64,000 nucleotides of DNA, taken from NCBI RefSeq assembly GCF_011386835.1, contig NC_088798.1, positions 8,990,001-9,054,000 of the forward strand, read 5' to 3'. Shown here piece after piece: positions 34,001 to 45,933 of this stretch. A model generated the notes under the pieces. That model saw nothing but the letters and a program-made list of their open reading frames with translations. It was not told the origin of the DNA and searched no databases. The translations under genes and the position numbers were made by a program. This DNA comes from Chrysemys picta bellii (taxonomy: Eukaryota > Chordata > Testudines > Emydidae). Positions within the stretch are counted from its first letter, which is position 1. Each line of letters begins with the position of its first letter.

Positions 34001-34490
34001 TAAGGGGGGATATGATAGAGGTATATAAAATCATGAGTGATGTGGAGAAAGTGGATAAGGAAAAGTTATTTATTTATTCCCATAATACAAGAACTAGGGG
34101 TCATCAAATGAAATTAATAGGCAGCAGGTTTAAAACAAATAAAAGGAAGTTCTTCTTCACGCAGTGCACAGTCAACTTGTGGAACTCCTTACCTGAGGAG
34201 GTTGTGAAGGCTAGGACTATAACAGAGTTTAAAAGAGAACTGGATAAATTCATGGTGGTTAAGTCCATTAATGGCTATTAGCCAGGACGGATAAGGAATG
34301 GTGTCCCTAGCCTCTGTCTGTCAGAGGGTGGAGATGGATGGTAGGAGAGAGATCACTTGATCATTGCCTGTTAGGTTCACTCCCTCTGGGGCACCTGGCA
34401 TTGGCCACTGTCGGTAAACAGGATACTGGGCTAGATGGACCTTTGATCTGACCCGGTACTGCCTTTCTTATGTTATGTTCTAAATGTATG

Positions 34491-36633
34491 TATGTTAAAT
34501 CTATAAAGTTTCACCCTTATATACATCCTTTTGCAAAATACTAATTTCCACATTAAAAGATTCTAGTTTTAGGTCCCTGTGTGATATAATCCTTGTTTAG
34601 ACTAGCATGTTATTTACTAAAAGATGTCCAAACAAGATGATTTGATATTGGAATGTTCATCTCAGAACAACCAGAGCAATGTAAGGTGAAATAATTGTCA
34701 AGTCAATCTCTAACTTACTCTTTATTGCAGAAATAAATTGAACTCTGCTCTAGCTTTTTGACATGTAATTTTGATACTAATGGGTTCAAATCCATTTTTC
34801 TTTGCTCTACCTGCTAACAGGAAGCTTTCTGTGTGTCAGAAATCTACCAGTTGCTGGCTAATGCTTCCCTTAAATAAAAAGTAACTGCCTGCAATAGTAT
34901 CAACACTGTCATCAGTTTACAATAATGAGCTACAGTTCATTGTGGTAGCTCTAGTATGAAAATTAGAAGCTTTTATGTAGCTCCTCAATCTGCAAGAAAA
35001 TTATAAGAAACATCACTAGCATTGGTGTGACAGGAGACTTTTCTATTTAAGGATTACAGGCCAGATCCTCACCTGGTGTAAACTGGTATATCTCCACTGC
35101 AGTCAATGAAGCTATCTCAGTTAATATCAGTTGAGGATCTCCTGCTATGTATTTAAATTCAGCACTTTTATTCTGAAGGTCAACACATGAATCTAGTGTT
35201 ATTCCTTAACTCCCTGGGGCAGAGGAGGGGGAGGGAAAGGACTCCGCCAGGAATGATATGGTGTTCACCAGGTAAAATCATGGTTTTACCACCCCAGGGA
35301 AAAATTAGTTGGTTCCAGGTTAAGCCATTTTCTATTTTAAAAACTGTTTCACTAATACACACTACATTATACTTAGTTTTAGTTAAATATTCAGATTGTG
35401 GTTACATAAGTCAGTAAATTCATAGATTAATTTAGAGTTGCACAAATAAAAAGTAAAATTGCAGTGGACTTAGTACTAATATACATGATTATAATACAGA
35501 ACATCAGAGGGTCTGTACACATTTTGGTTTGGTATTTTCTCAAGGAAGTAATACATGTAATAGCTCATATTTCAGTTTTCAATATTACATAAACAAGTCA
35601 AAAATATTCAATTATATGAAAATGACAGTAATGCAGAGCTGTAGGCTTGACCCATTATGCAATCAGAAGCATACAAAGTTGGAGACCACCAGTCCAGGTC
35701 TATGTGGCCATGCAATATTCCGTAGCAGAAAACCAACTTTCATGTAGTGGATAGACTAAGCCTATTCCTCAGTTTTGAATAGATGTATCCCAAGTTTGAA
35801 AAGATTTGTTCTATGCTTGCTGAACTAGCTGGACACTGATGAATGATTTTTCCCACTTTAACCTGGGTTTAAGCCAGTATTAAAGAGCACCTAAAGTCCT
35901 AAACTAGTTTTTTCCCAGGAAGTTACCAGTCCTGGACTCAGTACCTTTGTTTTATACATGATTTCTCAGCTGCTGTTTCATGAGGGGGTGGGGGAAGAGG
36001 TTTGATTGGTTTTTACTGTAGGAAACGTAACAATGTAATTACCTGTTTCTGAATCTTGGGGTCACTTTCTTAGTCCAAACTCCTCCAGTTTCAATTAATT
36101 AAAAAAAAAAACGGCTGACTTTTTAATTTATCTTTATTCCTTTTAAAGCATTTACAAGTACATAATTTAAAGTTTGATTCCTCTAACATTTTACACATCT
36201 AAACATATATTTATAATTAATATACCCAGAGGCAAAGCATTAGACTGTGCAAGTGAAGGGTGGGATTTTCAAAACCATTCGGCATCAGCCTAACTTTGAC
36301 CCCACTGAAGTCAACTGGAGATTTACCATTGACATCTTCAGTAATAGAGTTAAGCCAATGCTGAATGCTTTAAAAAAAAAAAAATCACACCCCAACTATC
36401 TAAAAGCAAACAATAAAAATAACATTTTGCCTTTTTATAGTGACTTGCAGTTGAGGATCTCAACAGCACATAGAGTTGCTACTTAACATTGAAAGGATCC
36501 CGGAAATTTCAGGCTTTCAGGTTAGTTATATGGTTGGCAAGCAGCACTGCTTGTAGGATATTCATGACTTCTAAAATATATTTCATGGCTCTTACGATGT
36601 GTGGAATCATACTTATTACTTACTGTTTGTATT
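34491..36633. other. No gene seen; one palindromic repeat
   Basis: AT-rich sequence. About 35060-35141 is a dyad in which GATCCTCACCTGGTGTAAA at the left meets an inverted AATATCAGTTGAGGATC at the right. This is an old amniote repeat. Nothing coding was recognised. Confidence 0.45.
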
Positions 36634-36742
36634 CTAGTAGCACCTACAGGCCTCCATGAGACTCAAGACCCTATTGGAGTAGGTACTATACAAATGTATA
36701 AGACAGTCCCTGCCCTTGAGAGTTTTAAGTGTGTAAGAGACC
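36634..36742 (-). mobile_element. L3-type LINE tail
   Basis: The antisense L3 tail phrases AGTAGCACCTACAGGC, ACCCTATTGGAGTAGG and AGACAGTCCCTGCCCTTGAG are in the expected order. It ends just before the mariner-type element at 36769. Confidence 0.65.
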
Positions 36743-36768
36743 AAGAGTGGGGACAGAGATTATTATTA

Positions 36769-37637
36769 CCATATATACTCGTTCATAAGCCGAATTTTTT
36801 TAGTAAAAAAGGGAAACACCAGAGAAGGGGGTCGGCTTATGAACGGGTATAGAGAGGGAGAGGTGGGACACAGCCCCTCCCCCCAACAGAGGGAGCAAGG
36901 AGAGGCAGCACAGCCAGCAGAGCCAGAAGGGAAGAGGCGGGGCCAGAGTCTCTCCGCTTCTGGCCACGCTGCTCTCCCCCCAACCTCTGAAGCAGCTGCA
37001 GCTCGGGGGCTGGCAGGCTGCAGCCATGTCGCTCGGCCCCGCCCCCCAGAGCAGGCTGTGGCCGCGCCTCCCGGCCCGCCGGAGCACGCTGCAGCCGTGC
37101 CGTCCGGCCCAGCCCACTGGAACATGCTGCGGCAGCTGCACCACCCGGTCTGGCCTGCTGGAGCAGGCTGCAGCCGCACTGTCCAGCCTGCCGGAGCAGC
37201 TCCAGCCAGGCCAGAGACATCCTCCCCTGGCCTTCCCCAGATAAGGTGGGAAGGGATGGGATGGGGAGAGTGTGGGGGTCCTGGACTAGCAGTGGGGTCA
37301 TGTGGGGGGTGGTCACAGGGTTTACTCCCCTCACTCCCAGCTTCTGCCCCCAAAAAATGTCCCCACCAGTTGCTGTCCCAGCCCGACAAGGTAAGCAGCT
37401 GGCGCGCCGGGACACTTTGTTTACTTAGGTTTACCTCCGTGCCTGCAGATGCTCGAGGTAAACAAACCATCTCAGCCCACCAGCAGCTTATTCTGATGGC
37501 CTGGGAGCCAAACTTTGTTGACCCCTGAATTATATGGTTGGCTTATAAATGGGTTATAAAAATTTTCCATTTTTACTTATCTATCGGGGGGGGGGGTCAG
37601 CTTATAAACGAACCGGCTTATGATCGAGTATATTCGG
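36769..37637. mobile_element. TA-flanked non-autonomous element with GC-rich core
   Basis: The left end CCATATATACTCGTTCATAAG and the right end (inverted) CCGAATATACTCGATCATAAG form terminal inverted repeats that continue for about 10 more bases. TA flanks both sides (36767-36768, 37638-37639), pointing to the Tc1/mariner superfamily. The 869-base interior has a GC-rich degenerate minisatellite near 37050-37215, with units of 33-41 bases built on GAGCAGGCTGCAGCCGC. The overlapping long frames on both strands across 36766-37528 come from this core and are not genes. Confidence 0.78.
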
Positions 37638-37639
37638 TA

Positions 37640-37905
37640 ATTTATATTATCATAGCATTTAGAAGTCATAGTCATGGACCAGGACCCCACTGTGCTCAGC
37701 ACTGTACAAACAAAGAACTTACAACCGATGAACAAGATAAATGGCAAAGATGGATACAGATAGATACAGGAGTGTAAGGAAACAATGAGGCATTAATCTC
37801 TACACACTAATAGCCTAACCATTGTCAAGGTTTTTTTGTACGCATCACAGAAAAGGAAAGGAAAGTTCTGAGGAGGACTTTGAAGAACAATAATGAATTT
37901 TAAGT
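37640..37905 (-). mobile_element. L3-type LINE tail and body fragment
   Basis: The antisense phrases CCAGGACCCCACTGTGCTC, GCACTGTACAAACAAAG and ACGCATCACAGAAAAGG correspond to those at 1180-1360. The copy at 36634-36742 stops short of the element and this one begins anew after it, so two L3 tails lie either side of the TA-flanked insertion. Confidence 0.65.
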
Positions 37906-37940
37906 TTACAAAAGAGACAAAGAAAGGGTGGGGACATAAC

Positions 37941-38013
37941 TAAGGGCTTGTCTACACAGTGCTGGCAAAACGCACCAGAGGGTGTGATTTGTCAAGCACT
38001 CTAATGCTAACAT
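37941..38013. mobile_element. MITE split by the 1471-base element
   Basis: AAGGGCTTGTCTACACAGTG is a MITE left end of the TGTCTACA type. It runs into CTAATGCTAACAT where the larger element starts, and the sequence after 39490 (GAACTAGGTACCTTTTAG) appears to be its continuation. Confidence 0.45.
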
Positions 38014-39484
38014 TACTCCTGGGGGAATTCTGTACCACTGCATGCATGCAGAATTCATGTCGGACACAAATTTCTTTGCTTCCCCACAGAAAAATGACTT
38101 TGTGATGGGGAAGCAAAGGGAAGCCACAAGAGTGGCCACGCCCCCCTCTCCAACAAAGCGGACATGCCATTTCGGGCACCTGAATCATCCAGCTGAGAGG
38201 TAAATCACTGCAGGGGGGAGGCCAGGGCGGGGCAGGGTCAGACCCACTCCCCCATCTGCCCAACCCCCGTGCATCCATACCCAGACGCTCCCCACCGAGC
38301 CTCATCCCCCAGCACTCGAACCCCCACCATGCCGAGCCTTGCCCCCTGCATCTGGAGCCCCCCTCCACTAAGCCCCATCCCACCACACCTGGCTCTTCCC
38401 AGCTCCATCTAGGGCTAGAAATGCCCCAGTCGGTGGCTCCCACCCTGCACTCGGCTCAGCTGCTAGTCCTGGCTACACAGTCAGGTGGGAGAGGAGCACA
38501 CTTCCCCTACAGGGAGCGGTCGGGATCGGGGTCAGGGCTGGGTCAGACCCACCCCTCCCAGAAACCTCCCCCGGCTCCGCACCCTCTCCCCATTTCTTGC
38601 CCCCATCGTTCCTCAGCTACAGGGGGAGACCTCACCCCCCTTGCACCCAAGACCCCCCCCACCAAGTCCCCTAAACTCCACCCCACTGAGCCCCACCTTT
38701 CCACATGCGGTCCTCCACCCCTGCACCCAGACCACCCCCCATTGAGCCCAATCCCTCCACACCCAGACTCCCCCTGCTGAGCCCTCCACACTTGAGTCCC
38801 CACCCTGATGAGCCCTACCCCTATGCACCTGGACCACCTTATAAGCCCCCTGCACCCGGACCCCCACCTCACTGGATCCCAACCAGCTGCAACTGGACTC
38901 GCACCCCACCACGTCCCACACCTTCAGCACCCAGACCCCCCTGTTGAGCCCTGTCCCCCCCCACAACTGGACACCCCCCTGCTGAGCCCGACCATCTTCA
39001 CCTGGACAGAGTCCCATTGCCCCTGCACATAGAACCCCCCCCCAACAAGTCCCTGAGCATCCAGACCCTCCTGCACCTGGAACCCCCACTGAGCCACCCG
39101 CACCCAGATTGCCACATACAGAACCCCCTCATCCCACACCTAGATCCCCCCCACACTAAGCCCTTCCACACTTGGATCCTGCCAAGTGTGGAACCTGTTC
39201 TGGTGCTTGTGCACCTGGCGCAGAGGGGCAGGTCCCCAGGGTGTTTCTGGGGTATGTCGAGCCCTTGCACTGTATCAGGGTCGGGTGCAGCCTCACTGCC
39301 AAGTCCATGTCCTGGAGGGAGGGAGACTGCAGGGCGGGCAGTCCCCCCGCCCCACCTCAATGCAGCCAGTGGCCTGTGCTCCCCACTACTATGTTGGAGC
39401 CTCCAAGTTTATTTATTGACAAATATAATTTGTAGAATTGGTGCAGAATTTTTAATTTTTTGGTGCAGAATTCCCTCAGGAGTA
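38014..39484. mobile_element. Non-autonomous DNA element, TACTCCTG ends
   Basis: The left end TACTCCTGGGGGAATTCTG and the right end (inverted) TACTCCTGAGGGAATTCTG match at 18 of 19 positions. The flanks are TAACAT at 38008-38013 and TAACAT at 39485-39490, an exact 6-base duplication. The 1471-base interior has an AT-poor, C-rich degenerate repeat (38250-39190) and no transposase. The superfamily is unsettled: 6-base duplications are uncommon (reported for IS3EU-type elements, and 5- or 8-base ones are commoner in other groups). The many frames here on both strands are repeat artefacts. Confidence 0.78.
38250..39190. repeat. C-rich degenerate minisatellite
   Basis: Unit of roughly 30-40 bases built on GAGCCC, then a C-rich run, then a CACCTGGACCCC/CACCCAGACCCC-like phrase, repeated about 25 times with much divergence. 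Strand composition is strongly asymmetric (C-rich on plus). It lies inside the TACTCCTG-ended element. Confidence 0.7.
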
Positions 39485-39757
39485 TAACATGAACTAGGTA
39501 CCTTTTAGACAGCATCAGCAGGGTCTGATCTGTTATGGAACACCACAGTGCACAAAAACATCAGCATATTGTGTCACAATGTGCCACTGTGACATCATGA
39601 TTTTCTAACATGTTGTGACACATGAGTTTGCTCCAAAGTAGTAATAACAACTCTATATAAATTCTGGTATCAGTTACACCAGTGTAAATCTGAAGAAACT
39701 CCATTGTAAATCCTGAACAAATCCATTAATCTACTAGAGTAACAGAACCGAATTTAG

Positions 39758-39816
<59 letters not shown>
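39758..39816. repeat. (TA)n microsatellite
   Basis: An uninterrupted run of about 28 TA units. It sits directly against the 3' end of the antisense CR1 copy that follows. Confidence 0.9.
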
Positions 39817-39820
<4 letters not shown>

Positions 39821-40315
39821 GAAATGTAGAGCTGGAAAGGATCTCAAGAGGTCCTCTAATCCATCCCCCTGCACTGAGACAGGATTAAGTATACCTAAGC
39901 CATCCCTGACAGATGTTTGTCTACCCTGTTTTTACAAATCTCCAACAACAGGGATTCCACCTGTTCTGGTGCTTACATACTTAGAAAGCTTTTCCTAATA
40001 GTTAACCTAAATCTCCCTTGCTGCAAAGAAAGCCGATTACTTATTGTCCTATCCTTGGTACAATTGATCACTGTCTTCTTATAACAATCTTTTCCATATT
40101 TGAAGATTATGTCCAACCTCAGTCGTGTTTTCATTAAACATGCTAATTCTTTCAACCTTTCTTTGTAGGCCATGTTTTCTAAACCATTCATCATTTTTGC
40201 TGCTCTCTACAATTTATCCACATCTTTCCTAAAGTGTGGTGCCCAAAACTGGACATAGTATTCCATCTGAGGCCTAATTAACAGGCTTAACTTCTGTTCA
40301 CCTCAATCCAAAGTA
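39817..40315 (-). mobile_element. Old CR1 LINE 3' part
   Basis: The antisense tail is AGAGCTGGAAAGGATCTC. The minus frame 39973-40194 has MMNGLENMAYKERLKEL and TISNRLSLQQGRFRLTIRKSF, the CR1 pol C-terminal block, with deletions relative to the family. Near 40240-40275 the antisense of an FWAPH-type stretch is visible. Confidence 0.78.
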
Positions 40316-41669
40316 CGAGCAGATATTATATATTTGAAAATTTCTGAGCCACATAAACCATAGAAGACCACAGATGCAAACTCTGTGGTAAGCCAATCTG
40401 TCAAGAGGAAAAGTTATTGCAAATGTCCATAAGCAGAAACTAGAGAACTCCTGCAAATGTATTCCTTGCTGCACAACTTCTGATTCACTTAACCATCCAT
40501 TCCCTCTCTTAGGGTCATCTTATTTTATCAAGTCTAAGAACAGACCCTGAGCTCAGGGTATGGATTTTTTTTAAAAGAGAAATAATTACATAAGAGTTAC
40601 CCAATCTCAACTGCCATATTTAAATTGGCTGCCCTCCAAATTTTTATTGGTGGGATTGGGGATGCTCTGGAGCATTGATTCTTTTATTTCTCTCTTTTGC
40701 TGATCTCCAGAAAGACCTAGCATATATGGAGAGTCCAGTAATTAACGAATCCTTTAAAATTCTTTTCTGGCTGAACCAGGGAAGCACCTATCCCTGCATG
40801 AAGACACCTATTTGCAGTGCAGCTCAGTAAATCCCCACCCATAAATTCCTAAGATCCCAATTGCTAACTATATGAACCTGGTAGAAAAGGGGTACATTTC
40901 CCCTTCAGGATAAGGAGCAACCTATTTAGCTGCTAGGACCCTAGGGCACACAGTTTCCATAGTTAAGTAGACTCAGTGAGCCATTTTGGTTTCATCATGC
41001 CCACAAGTGGCTGCATCTCGGACTCATGGCCTGACAGTGTAACCCAAGTGTTCAGTGTGTCTTACAATACCACATCCACAAAAGCCCATAAAACTTAAAT
41101 CTAATCCAAGCCAACTAAAAATAGGAATACAGATATTTTTACTGTAAATTTATCATCTTTTCTTTTTTCATGTAATTGAGAACGGCCCCAGTAATTGCTC
41201 TGCAGAATGCAATGGATGAAATTTATTACTTCAAGATCAAGCTTTTTAGTTACATCTCTAATTGCAGAATATTTCTCATATTCACTATCACACAATATAT
41301 ACAGTTAGTGACAACCAGTATCCAGAATAACTGATGGGACTGGGACCTTCTTCCTCCTTCAATTCTTCCTTCTCTTTCCCAGCAGAGACACCCTCAACTC
41401 ATTGCCTCCTATTTCCCACTCACTACAGGAGAACCCTGTGCTTTCTTCTCTCCCATGCTCCTCTAGTGTGAAAGAATACCCATTCCTTTTTTGCTTTGCT
41501 TTCTCTAGTCAGTATACAACCACACCCACAGAGTACTCCCTATGCGCTTCACAAAGCATAGACACACACACCCAACCTCTCCTTCCCTTTCTACCCTCTA
41601 GTCTTCACACATCACCTTCAGGCACTTCTTCTCTCCCACTAATACCTCATTCTCTTACTTAATTTTTCC
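40316..41669. other. No gene seen
   Basis: AT-rich to mixed sequence. CT-rich stretches near 41340-41660 give long but domain-free frames. No element was named. Confidence 0.4.
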
Positions 41670-41745
41670 ATGAGAGAAGGTAGGTGAGGTAATATCTTTT
41701 ATTGGATCAAGCTTTTGAGCTCCACCAAGCTCTTCTTCCATGGCA
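41670..41745 (-). mobile_element. Penelope-type LTR fragment
   Basis: The antisense order GAGGTAATATCTTTTATTGG, then AAGCTTTTGAGCTCC and AAGCTCTTCTTCC is the reverse of the fragment at 16425-16550. It is the same second LTR type, with hammerhead-like boxes degraded. Confidence 0.5.
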
Positions 41746-43018
41746 GATAGATGGTACAGCAGCAGCAAATACAGTCTGGCCAAGGTGCGTCTCTTGAGTT
41801 ATTGGCAAGGGCAGAAGTGGTGAGATCACTACTATGAGCAAGTGCAGGCAGGACATGTTGCTGGAGGCTCCCATGCGATCTGCAGACATATTCAGATTCT
41901 GAATGGTCTAATGGCAAATTATGCCCATCGAGCAGAATAGACCACAGCCACAGCAGGCAGGTTCTCTCTGCTTCTGTTCCATAGCACTCAGACAGTAGGA
42001 GGAGGGAGCAGCAGCCACACAGGCACAGTCAACAAATCAGTGGTCTCCCACCTGTTGAACACACAAGCCCCTAGTGGCTGGAGGCCACATTACAGTTCTA
42101 CAGTCAGAATAAACTTATAGACACTCCTTAGTCTCCTTCATTGTACACGGAAGGGCAGGGGTGTAACTACAATGGTGCAAGTGGTGCAGTCACACCAGGG
42201 CCCATGAAGTTATGGAGGTCCAACTAGTAGCAGCCACTCTACCTTAGGCACCATGGTAATGACACTACAGTCTACCTATAGGAAAACAGGGCTCTGAAAA
42301 GCAGGAACAGGCTCTCTGGGGGGAGTGCTCCTGCCCCTGCCGGGGATCCAAGGAGCAGGAAGTGGCCCCAATTGGGGGGGGAGAAGCTGGGGGTTGCGAA
42401 GTGTGGGGGGGCAGGTGGGAGGTGCCCAGGTCCTGTTGTGGTTGAACTGAGTGGCTCCAGGGGAAGGGTTGCGAGGATCAGGGGCCATTCCCTAGGGCAG
42501 CCCATGTCCAGGGCAATAATCAAGATATCTCAGATACCTCCTACAGGGAGGCACTGTGATATGTACTGGTATTTGTGTTGATGGGGGGTGTGTGTTAGAG
42601 ATCAGCCCTTTCCTGATTCCCATCTGTTACCATTTACATTTTGCAGAAACACCCTTCCTCCCGCCCATGACTCATGACCCCATTGCCACTGCCTCCTTGT
42701 GTCCCGGGTCCTGATGAGGGAGTGAGCCCTGCCTGGGCTGATGAGACAGACAGTTAATATCCCATGTGTTAGTGGCCCGTAGAACTCTCTGCCACAGGGC
42801 ATCACCTGGAGTCCAGGCAGGCTGAATAATGGGGAGTCCCACCCCATGATACAGGAACTGCCCTGTCTACGAGGCAGGTCACAGTCAGACCAATACCCAG
42901 CCTCCAGTCAGTATCAGCTGGTTCAGAGCCAGAGCAAGAAACCCATTGGAAAAGGTGCTTCTGTCTTCTGCAACAGTTATTGGGTTGTTATAATAAACAT
43001 AGGGGTTTATAACCTTCC
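41746..43018. other. No gene seen; G-rich patch
   Basis: A phrase at 42160-42215 (GTGTAACTACAATGGTGC) is known to me from repeated turtle sequence but I cannot bound the element. A G-rich patch spans 42310-42460. No exon recognised. Confidence 0.35.
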
Positions 43019-43173
43019 AAGGACTTGTCTCCAAGGGGAAATTGACTGGGATGGCTATTCGACAATAGTTCCCTGTGTGGACACTATTTTGGAATAAAAA
43101 TAACTTTATGCCAGAATTCGTGTGCACCTCGCAATAGCTATTTCAGCCAATTTCCACCTGTAGACAAGTCCTT
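43019..43173. mobile_element. Small MITE with AAGGACTTGTCT ends
   Basis: AAGGACTTGTCT at the left and AGACAAGTCCTT at the right are exact inverted repeats. The interior has ATAGTTCC and CAATAGCTATTTC dyad pieces. Target duplication unclear. Confidence 0.65.
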
Positions 43174-43490
43174 GCACTGTGCACTACTGAATTTCACCCC
43201 ATTCCTGTCACTCCAGTTCTTCCTGTATAATATTCCAGTCTTTCTTTGTATTCATGAGGCCTCACAACTTTGTATCATCAGAAAATCTCATTAGCACACT
43301 CCTACTTTTTATGCCACGGTCATTAACAAAAATATTGAATAAGGTTGGTCCCAAGACTTATCCTTGAGAAACAGCACTAATAACCTATCTCCAGTCCAAC
43401 AGTTCACCTTTATCACAACCCACTGCCTTCTCCCCTGTAGCCAGTTCCTTATCCACTTTACAATTCTTGTACTAATCCCCAACTGAATGT
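43174..43490 (-). mobile_element. CR1-like RT fragment
   Basis: The minus strand translates to a degraded RT block with a VLGPTLFNIFVND-type stretch (motif B region) and FSDDTKL (motif C, FADD changed). It shows antisense CR1-group LINE with frame breaks. Confidence 0.7.
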
Positions 43491-44009
43491 GCTACATGGG
43501 CCATGGCTGAGTTAATGTTGCTGCAGAAGCCTTACTCTTTGAAGTTCCTGACTCTCTAATGTTTAATTTTGCAAGGTTGCATTCTCTCTTTAAGATACAA
43601 AAGCTTGATACATTTACCAACCAAAAGGCTAGAAAAAAACAATTTTAGTTAAATTTTGTATAAATGTATAAAAATAACTTTTCTGTGTGTTGATAGCCTG
43701 CATATTGTGTTCATGTATTTGTGGATAAGATGGATATGTTCTGATTTTCCAAGATGGTAAAGGTAAGCAAAATTTTATATTTCAGATTCAGGATTCCTAA
43801 CCTATTGTTGTACCCTCTGGGACCTTGCTACACCCTTGCAGGAGGAGAAGGTTTTATATAGAAGGAAATCTTTTATACTAGAACATTTAATTAATCCAAT
43901 CATGTTGTGTGCTTAGAGTTTGAGGCTTCAGTAATCTTGATACAACCTCTCTCTCAATTTGTGAAGGCCCAGACATGATGTATAACACATTGAGTATGGC
44001 TACGTTGCA
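43491..44009. other. No gene seen
   Basis: AT-rich spacer. Nothing recognised. Confidence 0.4.
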
Positions 44010-44274
44010 ATCATGGGGTGTGACTGCAGCTCATGTAGACATACCGAAACAAGCTTTTAGTCTAGCTATCTTGGGTTTTGGAGCAGTGAAGCCACAGCAA
44101 CCTATGCCTCTATCCAGGATGTACAAGCCCACATCGAACTCTAGGTTAATTCTCATGCAGCTAGCCTGTACTGAAGTGCATGCTGCCACAGTTTCACTGT
44201 CACCAATACCCAAGCCAGCTAGATTAAAGTTAGCTCAGGTATGTCTACACAAGCTGCAATCTCATCCCATGATT
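44010..44274. mobile_element. MITE-like long inverted repeat
   Basis: The left arm 44010-44067 (ATCATGGGGTGTGACTGCAG to ATCTTGGGT) is inverted, with mismatches, in the right arm 44205-44274 (ACCCAAGCCAGCTAGAT to CTGCAATCTCATCCCATGAT). GTATGTCTACAC is present as in other turtle MITEs. No target duplication assigned. Confidence 0.65.
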
Positions 44275-45634
44275 TCAGTGCCGACATAAAAGCTTGAAAA
44301 TGACCCCCACACACAATTATTCAGGCAGGAAACTTCAAAAAGAGGTGGGACTCATTCCTTTAGTGTAAAAAACTCTTTCTATAACTTCAGTTCCATGATT
44401 CTACATTTCTAACGTAAATAATTTTCAACAATAGAAATGAGGTTACACCAAATGTGTGGAACACAAGTAATTTTGGGGCTAAAATAATGGCACTTGAGAG
44501 GTATGCTACATGATATAACAAATAAAAAGTTCTTACATGGAAACAAAACCAAGTGTGTCACATCACTGATATCATGATCATCTTAAACAGCACTGATTTT
44601 GTTTATGGCATTTATAATGCATTTTTGACACTCTGAGTGACAGACGCCACCATAATAGAAAATTAAACACACCTGGCTATTTAGTTTCCCTTAAGCAAAA
44701 ACCAGTGTTAAATTTGAAATATAAAGTATGCTTGAAGTAATTACAAAATACTGACAAGTAAAACGTTCTTGCAGACACCAGGAATAAAGCATATGAATTT
44801 AACACTGTCTTGGCAAGAAAGAATATTTCATTAGGGCAGCAGTTGTCTCATTTGAAAGACACTAAGAATGAATATTGTCTATATCTAGTATCCTATTTTC
44901 ATTACTATTACAATACATTGGTATTCATTACTTTTTTAAGGATGATACATGTCATGGCAGCTTTGGATAATTTCATGGAGATGCACACTATACTACACTT
45001 ACACAGCTTCACATATACCCTCAATCTAGTCTAAGTACAACACAAGTATTGATCCAAAATAAAATTATATGTACTTGAAAGGCTTCCGACTTGGTAATAG
45101 AATCATTTATAAATCTAATTTTATACATGACCAATATAGGCACAAGTTTCCATAATGGCAAAATTACTTTCTTTCAAGACAACAGTGTGTTCAATTGATT
45201 TTTCTTTTTAAAAATGTTGAGGAACACACAAGCTATATTACATGTCATTACTTTCTTGATTTAATTAAGATTGTATACGACTGTGCCATTAAATAAATAA
45301 CCAGTTCAGCCACTAGAAGTATCATCTAACCCTATGTAATTTTGACTTTTAACAAAATTGTTTCAATACCCTATATGGAGATCAGCTGAACTACTTAGGA
45401 AAAGTTCACAAACCTCTTTCAAATATGATGGTTTTTTTAATATATGGACATGTAATTCAAACTTCCTCCTTAACAAAAGAAATGTACCTTGTGTTATGAT
45501 CCCATCAGCTCTCACATGGTAAGCAGTCTTAGGGCTGAGTCTGTATTTCTTTCTTTAAATTTGTAAACATCTATTCCAGGTTCTAGGCATCATAAACATC
45601 AAAGCTGACTCTTTTAGACCTATCAGCTGCCTTA
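44275..45634. other. No gene seen
   Basis: AT-rich sequence without a recognised repeat or exon, up to the TTA at 45632-45634 that flanks the next MITE. Confidence 0.4.
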
Positions 45635-45930
45635 GGGCTGGTCCACACTAAGCCCCCAGTTCAAACTAAGATACACAACTTCAGCTACGTGAATAACGTA
45701 GCTGAAGTCGAAGTATCTTAGTTCGAATTTAAAGGTACTTACCGCGGGTCCACACGCGGCAGGCAGGCTCCCCCGTCGACTCTGCCTACTCCTCTCGTGG
45801 AGCAGGGATTACCGGCGTCGACGGCGAGCACTTCCGGGATCGATTTATCGCGTCTAGACAAGACACGATAAATCGATCCCAGAAGATCAATTGCTTGCCG
45901 CCGAACCAGCGGGTAAGTATAGATGTACCC
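45635..45930. mobile_element. PIF/Harbinger-type MITE
   Basis: The left end GGGCTGGTCCACACTA and the right end (inverted) GGGTACATCTATACTT are imperfect inverted repeats. TTA flanks both sides (45632-45634 and 45931-45933). The interior is strongly palindromic (TCAGCTACGTGAATAACGTAG, CGATTTATCGCGTC with its inverse). Same superfamily as 33716-34000 but another family. Confidence 0.82.
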
Positions 45931-45933
45931 TTA

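Larger units (their letters stand above)
28440..34490 (+). mobile_element. Near full-length CR1 LINE with nested insertions
   Basis: CR1 sequence runs in order through ORF1 (28440-29150), the ORF2 endonuclease (29380-30125), part of RT (30351-30597), RT motif C and C terminus (33151-33715, 34001-34283) and the 3' tail (GATGGACCTTTGATCTGACC near 34434-34453). Three insertions break it: a hAT-like element (30126-30350), a 2553-bp transposon (30598-33150) and a Harbinger MITE (33716-34000). Compared with the family, the RT stretch carrying motif A is missing between the endonuclease and 30450. Removing the inserts brings the CR1 flanks back into register at two of the three sites. Confidence 0.9.

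Noticed and set aside
36766..37528. Several overlapping frames of 114-234 codons on both strands
   Set aside because: They lie wholly in the GC-rich minisatellite core of a TA-flanked element. They are Pro/Ala/Gly-rich, overlap in most frames and show no domain.
38421..39487. Frames of 74-158 codons on both strands
   Set aside because: Artefacts of the C-rich array inside the TACTCCTG-ended element: few stops because of composition, and no conserved motif.
42372..42581. G-rich frame with possible CpG island
   Set aside because: Few CpG sites, bounded by repeat-like text, and no exon signals.
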